Part shown: in pieces, positions 8,471-16,182 of the stretch
How the letters are laid out: each line of letters opens with the position of its first letter
Numbering within the stretch: the first letter of the stretch is position 1
Assembly (NCBI GenBank): GCA_913048115.1
Contig: CAJWVI010000002.1
Location: 1-50,094, forward strand
Direction: 5' to 3'
Length of the DNA: 50,094 nt
DNA from: an uncultured Flavobacteriaceae bacterium
GTDB taxonomy: Bacteria; Bacteroidota; Bacteroidia; Flavobacteriales; Flavobacteriaceae
Position numbers and translations under genes: made by a program
The notes under the pieces: model-generated
What the model was told of the DNA's origin: nothing
What the model saw: the letters and a program-made list of their open reading frames with translations, nothing else
The model's database searches: none

Positions 8471-8770
8471 ATGATAGAAGATGTAGAAATTACCGATAAT
8501 GAATTTTTACGCCAATTTGAACTTGAAATTGGTCATAATATGGCACGCATTGAATACGCACTTCAAGACCGTAAGATATTTCTAACCAAATACGAAATGC
8601 CTGAAGATCTTGAAGAGCAAGGTTTTCGTGATATCTTCATTAAAGCTGTTTTTGACGAAGTACGTAATCGAGGTATTAGTGTGATGCCTACTAGCCCAGA
8701 AGTTGTTGGGTTTTTACGTAAAAACAGACGAAAGTACAAAGACTTACTTCCAGTAGGTATAAATATATAA
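8471..8770 (+). CDS. Small GNAT-like N-acetyltransferase (COG2388/YjdJ type)
   Basis: A 99-residue protein that resembles the minimal GNAT family of COG2388: an N-terminal region with NMARIEYALQDRKIFLTKYEMPEDLEEQG and a helix with FIKAVFDEVRNRG followed by VMPTSPEVVGFLRKN, where the family binds acetyl-CoA. The acceptor is unknown. It follows the pirin gene by 35 bp and is convergent with mtaB. Confidence 0.8.
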   Translation: MIEDVEITDNEFLRQFELEIGHNMARIEYALQDRKIFLTKYEMPEDLEEQGFRDIFIKAVFDEVRNRGISVMPTSPEVVGFLRKNRRKYKDLLPVGINI

Positions 8771-8821
8771 ATAATTGATTTTAAGCAAAATAAACAACTA
8801 TATCTTTAGCAAGGCTTTATG

Positions 8822-10156
8822 TTAAGTAAATATAAAACGCACCAAGCCATCTTCATCAATTTCACAAAGTGATACATCGTGAAGTGTATTTACCAAAGCA
8901 GGGTCCCAGGGATGCTTTACCTTTACGTAGTTTTGTGTAAAGCCATGAATATATCCCTGTTTATTTTCACTTTCAAACAAAACAGTCAAGGTATTTCCCA
9001 GCTGAGTTTCATAGAAGGCACGACGTTTTTTTGCAGACAAACCACGTAACATTTTACTTCGCTTAGCGCGCAGTTTCTTAGGCACTACATTTTCCATAGT
9101 AGCAGCTGGCGTGTTTTCTCTTTCAGAATACGTGAACACATGAAGGTATGAAATCTCTAAGGTGTTCAAAAAGTTATAGGTCTCCAAGAACAATGCTTCT
9201 GTTTCTCCAGGAAAGCCTACAATTACATCTACACCAATACACGCATCTGGCATGATGCTTTTTATTCTAGTTACGCGATCTACATATACATTTGTCATAT
9301 ACCTACGGCGCATCAGTTTCAACAAGACATCACTACCGCTCTGCAATGGTATATGAAAATGCGGCACAAAGGTTTTAGACTGAGCCACAAAATCAATGGT
9401 TTCATTTTTAAGCAAATTAGGTTCTATCGAAGAAATCCTCAATCGATGAATCCCTTCAACTTCATCTAAGGCTTGACATAAATCAAAAAAAGTATGTTCA
9501 TGCTTTTTATTCCCAAACTCACCTTTACCGTAATCACCAATATTAACTCCTGTTAAGACGATCTCTTTAATGCCTTTGGCAGAAATTTCTGCAGCATTAC
9601 TCAAAACATTTTCAAGTGTATCACTCCTAGAGATACCGCGCGCCAAAGGTATTGTACAATAGGTACATTTATAATCACACCCATCTTGTACCTTTAAAAA
9701 AGCACGTGTGCGATCACCAATTGCGTAGGACCCTACGTAAAAGTCTGCGTCTTGAATCTCGCAGGAATGAATTTCTGCTCCATCGACAGCCCTACGTTCT
9801 GGATTGGCCAATAAATCATTTATATAAGAGGTGATGTTAAATTTTTCTGTGGCACCTAAAACCAGGTCCACACCAGCGACATCTGCTAGCTCTTCTGGCT
9901 TGAGTTGAGCGTAACACCCAATGGCTGCAACAAAAGCGTCTGGATTGCTTCTTTGAGCCTGCTTTACGATACTCTTAAAGCGCTTATCTGCATTCTCTGT
10001 AACACTACAGGTATTTATCACATACACATCTGCCGTCTCAGAAAAGTCTACACGCTCAAAGCCCTCGCTTGTAAAATCACGAGCAATCGTAGATGTTTCA
10101 CTAAAATTAAGCTTACATCCTAAGGTATAAAAAGCAGCTTTTTTAAGAATAGCCAT
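8822..10156 (-). CDS. mtaB: tRNA (t6A37) methylthiotransferase MtaB
   Basis: A radical-SAM enzyme converting t6A at position 37 of ANN-decoding tRNAs to ms2t6A. The 444-residue protein has the N-terminal UPF0004 domain with three cluster cysteines (Cys14 in TLGCKLN, Cys50 in NTCSVTENAD, Cys81 in GCYAQ), the radical-SAM motif C160-xxx-C164-xx-C167 in DGCDYKCTYCTIP, and a C-terminal TRAM-like region. TLGCKLN and the 444-aa length point to MtaB rather than MiaB or RimO. It lies 83 bp downstream of the GlmU-like gene on the same strand. Confidence 0.95.
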   Translation of the reverse strand: MAILKKAAFYTLGCKLNFSETSTIARDFTSEGFERVDFSETADVYVINTCSVTENADKRFKSIVKQAQRSNPDAFVAAIGCYAQLKPEELADVAGVDLVLGATEKFNITSYINDLLANPERRAVDGAEIHSCEIQDADFYVGSYAIGDRTRAFLKVQDGCDYKCTYCTIPLARGISRSDTLENVLSNAAEISAKGIKEIVLTGVNIGDYGKGEFGNKKHEHTFFDLCQALDEVEGIHRLRISSIEPNLLKNETIDFVAQSKTFVPHFHIPLQSGSDVLLKLMRRRYMTNVYVDRVTRIKSIMPDACIGVDVIVGFPGETEALFLETYNFLNTLEISYLHVFTYSERENTPAATMENVVPKKLRAKRSKMLRGLSAKKRRAFYETQLGNTLTVLFESENKQGYIHGFTQNYVKVKHPWDPALVNTLHDVSLCEIDEDGLVRFIFT

Positions 10157-10239
10157 ATGTTAAAAATATAGTGAATGTGTAGGTATTAGATTTGAGAAAA
10201 ACACGCGTTGCAAGGACAAAAGAGCTCTCTTCATAGTTT

Positions 10240-11415
10240 TTAGAAACTCCGCCACTCTTTACTTTGCTCAAACACTTCGTTTAAAATAGCTTCTTCTTGA
10301 GTATCAAAGTCAATACCACGCCTAGCCATTACCACTTTGGCAACATCAAAGGCTTTATTGGTATTGTAGGTTTCCATACCAGCAGGACCACCCCAAGTAA
10401 AACTTGGAATAAAGTTGCGAGGATACCCCGCACCAAAAATATTAGCACTCACACCAACTACAGTTCCTGTATTGAACATGGTGTTAATACCGCACTTACT
10501 ATGATCACCCATCATTAGGCCGCAAAACTGAGTGCCTGTTTTAGAAAACCGACCACTATCATAGTTCCATAAACGAACTTCTGCATAGTTATTTTTAAGA
10601 TTTGACGTATTAGTGTCTGCCCCTAGATTGCACCATTCTCCAAGGACCGAGTTTCCTAGGTAGCCATCATGACCTTTGTTAGAATAGCCCATCATAACAG
10701 AGTTAGCGACCTCTCCCCCTACCTTACAATGCGGCCCAATGGTTGTTGCTCCATAAATTTTGGCAGCCATTTTAACAGTTGCGTGATCACACAAGGCAAA
10801 AGGTCCACGTATCAAAGCGCCTTCCATAACTACAGCATCCTTACCAATATAGATAGGACCTTGTTCTGCGTTTAAAGAACATGATAGCAATACAGCTCCT
10901 TGTTCAATAAAAACACGCTCAGGATGAAAGACTACTACTGTTTCAGGAATAGGAGCTGATGTTCTCCCCTGGGTTAATACGTCAAAATCTCTTTGAATGG
11001 CCTCGTGATTTTTCTCAAAGATATCCCAAGTGTTTTCTATGCGCAATACATCATCCTCACGATACTGTGAAATCTCGAAAGCATCAAAGTCTATTTCTTG
11101 ATCCTCTGTGCTGTAAAAGGCCAAAGGTTCGTCTTTATAAAAAATTGCTTGATTTTCTTTTAAGTTTGTTATAAGTTGAACTAAATTTTCAGAAGGGCAA
11201 AAAGAAGCATTAATTAAAACATTATGATCCAACTCTACCATAGGAAACTTGTCTGCAAGGTAGTCTTCTGTTACCGTAGTGGTGGTAGAACCTAAAAACT
11301 TCTCCCACTTCTCACGAATGGTTAAAATACCTACTCGCACATCTGCCACAGGGCGCGTATAGGTAAAAGGCAATAACTGGTTGCGCACAGCGCCGTCAAA
11401 AAGGATATAATTCAT
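10240..11415 (-). CDS. GlmU-like UDP-GlcNAc pyrophosphorylase/acetyltransferase (Bacteroidota type)
   Basis: A 391-residue protein of the alternative GlmU family of Bacteroidota. The N-terminal part starts MNYILFDGAVRNQLLPFTYT and carries RPVADVRVGILTIREKW, the nucleotidyltransferase-like region; the C-terminal part (about 190-350) is a left-handed beta-helix built from hexapeptide-like repeats (IYIGKDAVVMEGALIRGP, then GGEVANSVMMGYSNKGHDGYLGN). It is expected to supply UDP-GlcNAc for peptidoglycan and outer-membrane glycans. It is shorter than E. coli GlmU (about 456 aa). A -7 box lies at 11447-11454. Which substrates are used is inferred from the family. Confidence 0.88.
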   Translation of the reverse strand: MNYILFDGAVRNQLLPFTYTRPVADVRVGILTIREKWEKFLGSTTTTVTEDYLADKFPMVELDHNVLINASFCPSENLVQLITNLKENQAIFYKDEPLAFYSTEDQEIDFDAFEISQYREDDVLRIENTWDIFEKNHEAIQRDFDVLTQGRTSAPIPETVVVFHPERVFIEQGAVLLSCSLNAEQGPIYIGKDAVVMEGALIRGPFALCDHATVKMAAKIYGATTIGPHCKVGGEVANSVMMGYSNKGHDGYLGNSVLGEWCNLGADTNTSNLKNNYAEVRLWNYDSGRFSKTGTQFCGLMMGDHSKCGINTMFNTGTVVGVSANIFGAGYPRNFIPSFTWGGPAGMETYNTNKAFDVAKVVMARRGIDFDTQEEAILNEVFEQSKEWRSF

Positions 11416-11446
11416 TCTGAAATATTAAATGTATAATACATGTTGC

Positions 11447-11454
11447 CCAAAAAT
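11447..11454 (-). promoter_or_regulatory. -7 box of the GlmU-like gene
   Basis: The minus strand reads TATTTTTG, matching TAnnTTTG, 31 nt upstream of ATG 11415. No -33 TTG at the ideal spacing was found. Confidence 0.45.
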
Positions 11455-11564
11455 AGTAATTTAACACAACATATTAAGCAGACACCTTGCATAAGACTAA
11501 GTATTAAAGGCTAATTATTTAATAATACATCACCAAACACAGACAACTTAACAGATCATAACAA

Positions 11565-11595
11565 AAAAAAGCCCACGATTTCTCGAAGGCTTCTT
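11565..11595 (-). terminator. rpmE2 terminator
   Basis: On the minus strand AAGCC pairs with GGCTT across an internal region with extra GA/TC pairing, followed by a run of eight T. It lies just after the rpmE2 stop. Confidence 0.6.
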
Positions 11596-11615
11596 ATATA
11601 TTGAATAACAAAAAA

Positions 11616-11897
11616 CTACTCTTTGTCCTCTACAGGAGCGGCAGCTGGTTTTTTGAATTTTGCATATTTGTTTTTGAACTTGTCAATACGTCCTGCAGTA
11701 TCAATCAATTTAGATTTTCCTGTGTAGAATGGGTGAGATGTTCTTGAGATCTCCATTTTTACCACTGGATACTCAACACCATCAACTTCAAGCGTTTCTT
11801 TTGTGTTTGCAGTAGACTTTGTTAAAAACACATCATCGTTTGACATATCTTTAAATGCTACTAATCTATAACTTTCCGGGTGGATACCTTTTTTCAT
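11616..11897 (-). CDS. rpmE2: 50S ribosomal protein L31, type B
   Basis: A 93-residue large-subunit ribosomal protein. It starts [20 protein letters not shown] and contains the L31 motif [28 protein letters not shown]. The CxxC zinc pairs of type A L31 are absent, so this is the zinc-independent type B paralogue, the usual form in Flavobacteriia. The C-terminal tail is Lys/Ala/Pro/Glu rich. It has its own promoter, a leader hairpin and a terminator. Confidence 0.97.
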   Translation of the reverse strand: MKKGIHPESYRLVAFKDMSNDDVFLTKSTANTKETLEVDGVEYPVVKMEISRTSHPFYTGKSKLIDTAGRIDKFKNKYAKFKKPAAAPVEDKE

Positions 11898-11922
11898 CTT
11901 AAATCTCTTTAGTAAATTGTAA

Positions 11923-11940
11923 TTCCTGACCTTTCAGGAA
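11923..11940 (-). promoter_or_regulatory. Hairpin in the rpmE2 leader
   Basis: TTCCTGA (11923-11929) and TCAGGAA (11934-11940) form a perfect 7-bp stem with a 4-nt loop. It sits just inside the 5' end of the predicted rpmE2 transcript. It could stabilise the leader or bind a regulator such as L31; this is inference. Confidence 0.4.
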
Positions 11941-11949
11941 ATGCGTTTG

Positions 11950-11978
11950 CAAAAATAAATATATTTAGATAATCTGCA
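11950..11978 (-). promoter_or_regulatory. rpmE2 promoter
   Basis: The minus strand has TTG (11978-11976), 18 bp, then TATTTTTG (11957-11950), matching both Bacteroidota promoter elements. The predicted leader is about 50 nt. Confidence 0.65.
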
Positions 11979-12211
11979 ATGACTTTTTGTGTTTTTTTTG
12001 AATGATTTTAACTTGTGCTTTTTTGCTTAAGAAATTATTCCCCATACTCCCTTAGTATTGATTTCTTTAAGCTTATTTTAATACAACTGCAGCAGTTATT
12101 TAATAAATATTATTTCAAAAAACATATTGCTTTTTACTGCTTTATGATTGCCCATGATTAAGACCGTTGTTTGCATCTATATATTAATCTTAAAACGCAA
12201 TCCTAGACAAA

Positions 12212-13315
12212 ATGGATTGCCTACTTTTGCCAAAATTTAAAGACCCCATGATTAGCCCTCAAGAAATAAACAAACCAGAACCTATTGCTGTTGATAAAAA
12301 ACTAACACCCTTTAATCAAAAAATAGAGGTATTCCCTACCATCAAAGCACTAGAGCAAGGAAAAATGATACTTATCAATGAGCTTTATGGTGATGGTCTA
12401 AGCCTACTTCTAGAAATACATAAATACCTAAGAAAGAAAATACGCAACACTACTTTTAAAGAACAACATGACTATCGTACAGCGTATCGTAAGCTTTCAA
12501 ATAATATTGTTATAGAAATAGTCTCTCAAAAAATAACATTAAAAAAAGCACCTAGTATTGGTTGGCTAGAAGAGTTTTACCCAGAAAACAATCACTTTTT
12601 ACTCACATTGCCTCAAATACAGGGCCTTAATAGTGCATGGCAATGGTACAAAAATGGTATTTCTATACCGGTACTACGCAACAAAATACATCCATATTAT
12701 GGAACCTACTTCCCTACTCGTTTTGAACATTTAACCCTTTTTGATACTTGGCTTAAACACTACAAAGGGTCAAAAAAAACAGCCATAGACGTTGGGGTTG
12801 GTTGTGGTGTATTGTCTTTACAAATGGTACAGCATGGTTTTCAAAAGGTTTTTGCAACAGACATAAACCCAAATGCTATTGCTGGACTAACAAAATCGAT
12901 GGGCACCACAAAACTCTCTAGAAAGATTGATCTAAATTTAGGCAACCTCTTTGGCACCTTTGAAAAACAAACCGAATTAATTGTCTTTAATCCACCCTGG
13001 CTACCACAACCTCATGAGCTGGGCAGCATTGACCAAGCTATATACTACACAGACTCTTTGTTCCTTGACTTTTTTACAGAAGCTAAAAAAAGACTAGCCC
13101 CAGACGGAAAATTAGTTCTTATTTTCTCTAACCTTGCACAAATAACAAATGTAGCAAAGCAGCACCCTATAGAAATGGAGCTAGCCCAAGGAAATAGATA
13201 CCAATTAGAAAAAAAATACACAAAGTCTGTAAAACCCTCTTCTAGCAAAACAAAAAGAGATCAACATTGGCGGGCTCTAGAAACCGTAGAACTATGGGTA
13301 TTAAAACATTGTTAA
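12212..13315 (+). CDS. Class I SAM-dependent methyltransferase with NPPW motif
   Basis: A 367-residue protein. The SAM-binding domain is in the C-terminal half: TAIDVGVGCGVLSLQM is motif I, VFATDINPNAIAGL motif II and LIVFNPPWLPQP motif IV. NPP-aromatic is the signature of methyltransferases acting on planar or amide nitrogens (PrmC/HemK, RsmC and related types). The N-terminal half (about 20-190) is a separate domain not recognised. An alternative start is ATG 12248 (MISPQEINK). The substrate could be a protein glutamine, a nucleic-acid base or a small molecule. It is monocistronic and shares a bidirectional terminator with the convergent four-gene operon. Confidence 0.82.
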   Translation: MDCLLLPKFKDPMISPQEINKPEPIAVDKKLTPFNQKIEVFPTIKALEQGKMILINELYGDGLSLLLEIHKYLRKKIRNTTFKEQHDYRTAYRKLSNNIVIEIVSQKITLKKAPSIGWLEEFYPENNHFLLTLPQIQGLNSAWQWYKNGISIPVLRNKIHPYYGTYFPTRFEHLTLFDTWLKHYKGSKKTAIDVGVGCGVLSLQMVQHGFQKVFATDINPNAIAGLTKSMGTTKLSRKIDLNLGNLFGTFEKQTELIVFNPPWLPQPHELGSIDQAIYYTDSLFLDFFTEAKKRLAPDGKLVLIFSNLAQITNVAKQHPIEMELAQGNRYQLEKKYTKSVKPSSSKTKRDQHWRALETVELWVLKHC

Positions 13316-13485
13316 GGAGTTATTTAAAATAGTGTTGCCTTTCCTTGTTAAAGCTCATCAAACTAATTACCACTAAAATTAATTTATCTTCTTGACTCAA
13401 AACCTCTTGTTAAGCATCTTTACATAAAAAATAGTAATCATCAGAATATAAAGTTTTATACAAGAAAACTTTCAGTAATTATCAT

Positions 13486-13519
13486 AAAAAAAACCTTACA
13501 GACTTGTAAGGTTTTTTTT
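13486..13519. terminator. Bidirectional terminator between the methyltransferase gene and the four-gene operon
   Basis: Eight A, CCTTACA, a GACT loop, TGTAAGG and eight T. The perfect stem with tracts on both sides can end transcription from both convergent units. It lies 26 bp beyond the last stop of the four-gene operon. Confidence 0.85.
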
Positions 13520-13544
13520 GTCAATATGCTGGTTTTAATATAAC

Positions 13545-14663
13545 CTAATACCACCCTCTAATATTATAAACAGTTTTTGGTTGGTTTTTAGCCGCAGCAA
13601 CACCAATTTCTCTTGCAGCGCTGATTGCTGATTTTTTAAGCTCAAAACCTTGATTTTCGTCATAACTCTGGGCTCTATCGTATTTTTCATATGCCAAATC
13701 CCAATCTCTTTTATCGTCGGCATCAAGTTTCCCTGAAATACTAGCAAATAATTGCTTTGCTTGAATAGCACATTTTGAATCAGCAGAAACTTCTGAAAGA
13801 TACGAAGAAGCTAGTTTTGCGTCTCTATTAGCCCAAGCTCCTTGTGCTTTACCCATAGACTCTGCACATCTGTGACCTTCTATTTCAGTAAGAAGTTTTT
13901 GAGCTGCATCAAAGCATGAAACTTCTGGGAGTATTGAAACTAAATAAGAAGCAGATTCATCCCATTGATTATTAGTTTTTGCTACAGTGGCCTTTTGAAT
14001 ATTTTCTGCACACTCATTCTCTTGCTTCATCTTGAACACCTCCAGTGTTAAACCCTGGCAAGCCATATAACAGTCTTTACACACCTCAGGAACAGACAAT
14101 AAATCAGCCAAGGCTTTATCATATTCTTTTCTTTGTGCTTTACCAATGGCCTCTTTTTTAATGAAATCACACTTATCATTGTAATATTCCATTATTTTAG
14201 TTTTTCCATTAGCTATAAAGGCTTTAAACATAGGGTTTCTGGTCTTTATTTGTTTAAGAGCAGAAATATATGCCTTGGTGTCGCTGTTACCAACTCCTTT
14301 GACTGTCATCGTTTCTGATGCAAACAGAATACCTTCTATTCCATCACCAATATAGAAGTTAACCTCTAGAGTTAAGGCAACTTTTCTTGGAGGGCCAGGA
14401 AGTACTTCTTGAAACAAAACAGAGATGTTTGGAGTTATAATAAACCTAGAGTTTGTAGTTCCACCCAAACCATTCATTGTTACAATTTTATTCAGTTTGT
14501 TTTTCAACAAATTCATTGCAGCACTTGGTAGTCCATCTATTTGCTCTGAAACAAATGTAGAAAGTTGAATTCGTGCTGAATCGTCAGTCTTGCCTGCAGT
14601 GTTCTGACCCAAAGAAATGGAAACACAAAACAAAAACACGAAAGTTTTTAATAAATATTTCAT
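13545..14663 (-). CDS. Exported protein with three Cys-paired helical repeats; last gene of the four-gene envelope operon
   Basis: A 372-residue protein, function unknown. The signal peptide is about 1-19 (ends SLGQ). The N-terminal domain (about 28-160) is alpha/beta, with QLSTFVSEQIDGLPSAAMNLL, NSRFIITPNISVL and VALTLEVNFYIGDG followed by SDTKAYISALKQI; the arrangement recalls small periplasmic domains of CsgG/FlgT-type proteins. Then come three TPR-like repeats of about 40-50 residues, each with cysteines 30-32 residues apart: C165-C195, C218-C250, C266-C298. These could be disulfide-stapled helical hairpins. The C-terminus is lysine and tyrosine rich and ends in RGWY. It starts 11 bp after the preceding gene's stop. 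Confidence 0.78.
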   Translation of the reverse strand: MKYLLKTFVFLFCVSISLGQNTAGKTDDSARIQLSTFVSEQIDGLPSAAMNLLKNKLNKIVTMNGLGGTTNSRFIITPNISVLFQEVLPGPPRKVALTLEVNFYIGDGIEGILFASETMTVKGVGNSDTKAYISALKQIKTRNPMFKAFIANGKTKIMEYYNDKCDFIKKEAIGKAQRKEYDKALADLLSVPEVCKDCYMACQGLTLEVFKMKQENECAENIQKATVAKTNNQWDESASYLVSILPEVSCFDAAQKLLTEIEGHRCAESMGKAQGAWANRDAKLASSYLSEVSADSKCAIQAKQLFASISGKLDADDKRDWDLAYEKYDRAQSYDENQGFELKKSAISAAREIGVAAAKNQPKTVYNIRGWY

Positions 14664-14674
14664 CTTTTATAATA

Positions 14675-15640
14675 TTATTTAGAACCTAAATAAAGTTTTA
14701 CCTCACCTAGACCCACAGTTGTTAATTTGTTTTCAATCCCCATACCTTTTAGATACTTGCTTAAATCTTTAGCCCAAGTTCTAGCATCAAGACCTCTTAC
14801 TCTTCCTTTCTTTTCGTAGGTCATTGGAATTCTAACTTGTTCAAAATTCATCATTGTAGCTTCTGCATCCATTGTTGTGTATGATCCACCCACAGTGTTA
14901 TCATACATCCATTCTTCAATTAAGAATCCCAACTCATCATCCCCAAAATCTTCAGATTCTAAATCATAATCCCAATCATCCCAGACTCGTATTCCAATAG
15001 CACACTCTCTACCCTTCTCAAACCAACGTTCAAATGCGGTTTGAAGCTCCGATAAGAATTTATCAATATGTGAAGCAACTGCTTCCTCTAACAATACAGG
15101 TAGAGGACTAAAGCCGTCGGGAGCTCCTGTGCCAGAAGCCTGTGCTATTTGTTTACCAGTATAAGAATCTAATGCTTTTAAAATAAAAGTAACTGATTTT
15201 TCACCCATTGGAGTGGTATTTAGTGTCCATCCCAATTTTAAGATTATGTCAGCTTTAGCAACTTTCTTAAGCGCATCAATTGGAGACTCTGCAACTTGCG
15301 CACCTCCATACTTTGATGATCTCATAGCTTCTTCAGCAGCTGCGCTTTCAATTTTATCTAGCTGACTTTTAAGATTTTTGGCATCAAAATCTCTTTGACT
15401 CAACATACCATTGATCTGGGTAATAACTAAATCTAAATCTGTATCACGCTGCAATGCAACCCTGTATGAAGGAATGTCTTTTACAACACCTTGGTTATTG
15501 TATGATTCAGAATAATTGTTTTCAAAACACCAATTATCTGCAGGAACGACCATTAAAGTTGGTTTTTTTGCTTGAGAAAATGATATGCTAACAAAAAGCA
15601 ATAAAACTATTAGATATAATTTATGTATTTGATTTTTCAT
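14675..15640 (-). CDS. DUF6175-like exported protein with CsgG-like pattern; third gene of the operon
   Basis: A 321-residue protein with a signal peptide (1-24, ending SFSQA). It resembles the Bacteroidota DUF6175 family by recall, opening with KKPTLMVVPADNWCFENNY. The segment KVAKADIILKLGWTL followed by VTFILKALDSYTGKQIAQ has the beta-alpha layout and the typical phrase 'xxD-TGxxxA' of CsgG/FlgO/TolB-N-like periplasmic domains; that similarity is my inference. It also has a helical part (about 60-105) and a strongly acidic stretch (about 220-240, WDDWDYDLESEDFGDDEL). The function is unknown. It starts 12 bp after the preceding gene's stop and is followed after 11 bp by the Cys-repeat protein. 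Confidence 0.78.
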   Translation of the reverse strand: MKNQIHKLYLIVLLLFVSISFSQAKKPTLMVVPADNWCFENNYSESYNNQGVVKDIPSYRVALQRDTDLDLVITQINGMLSQRDFDAKNLKSQLDKIESAAAEEAMRSSKYGGAQVAESPIDALKKVAKADIILKLGWTLNTTPMGEKSVTFILKALDSYTGKQIAQASGTGAPDGFSPLPVLLEEAVASHIDKFLSELQTAFERWFEKGRECAIGIRVWDDWDYDLESEDFGDDELGFLIEEWMYDNTVGGSYTTMDAEATMMNFEQVRIPMTYEKKGRVRGLDARTWAKDLSKYLKGMGIENKLTTVGLGEVKLYLGSK

Positions 15641-15652
15641 TATCGTTTATTT

Positions 15653-16180
15653 TTAGAAACCACTGCTAAGTGACTTGATTATATTTTCTTTTTCTAAAGT
15701 TTTTCTTAGAAGATCAATATTAACTGTAACTAAAGTACCAATTCTATACTTTCTCTTTCCAAGTTTCTGGCGATCTGTCACATCCTTTACAACATTGACA
15801 TACTTAGCGAAACTATTTAAATCTTTCTTGCTAACACTATTAAAAAACTGCATAAAAAAATCTTTAAATTCAGCTTCTAAACCAGAAGATCTAGCTAGTG
15901 CAGGTTTTGACTTACATTTTCTTCCTTGAGCATTTACTCCTTGAAAAATAACTGCATGGACAGCATTTTTTGAGGCTTGAACCCTTGCAAGCCTCTCATC
16001 AGTTAATATAGAATAAACTTTTAGAGTGTATACTCCAGCAGCAGCTTCTCCCATACATTCTATATCATAATTCCATTTAGCCGTTTCAAGGTCTGCTTTC
16101 CTTTTTTTTCTTTTAGATTGTGCGTCTACAGAACCTATTGAGAAAAACAATATTCCAATAAAAATTAATAACTTTTTCAT
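15653..16180 (-). CDS. Small exported protein, LPP20/FlgP-like pattern; second gene of the operon
   Basis: A 175-residue protein with a signal peptide (1-20, ending VDAQ) followed by a very basic linker (SKRKKRKADLE). The body has TLKVYSILTDERLARVQASKNAV, then a long middle with FKDFFMQFFNSVSKKDLNSF, and ends YRIGTLVTVNIDLLRKTLEKENII. A strand, a helix of the AxxxA type and a closing strand are the layout of LPP20/FlgP-like domains; this is a weak resemblance, not a proven family. There is no lipobox cysteine at the signal cleavage site. Only 2 bp separate it from the preceding gene, so translation is probably coupled. Confidence 0.75.
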   Translation of the reverse strand: MKKLLIFIGILFFSIGSVDAQSKRKKRKADLETAKWNYDIECMGEAAAGVYTLKVYSILTDERLARVQASKNAVHAVIFQGVNAQGRKCKSKPALARSSGLEAEFKDFFMQFFNSVSKKDLNSFAKYVNVVKDVTDRQKLGKRKYRIGTLVTVNIDLLRKTLEKENIIKSLSSGF

Positions 16181-16182
16181 AT

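Larger units (their letters stand above)
11898..12211. other. Divergent intergenic region between rpmE2 and the methyltransferase gene
   Basis: Holds the rpmE2 promoter and leader hairpin in its left part. In the right part I see only AT-rich sequence and a weak TTTG (in TTGTTTGCATC, near 12167-12175) that could belong to the methyltransferase promoter. No extra gene is visible. Confidence 0.5.
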
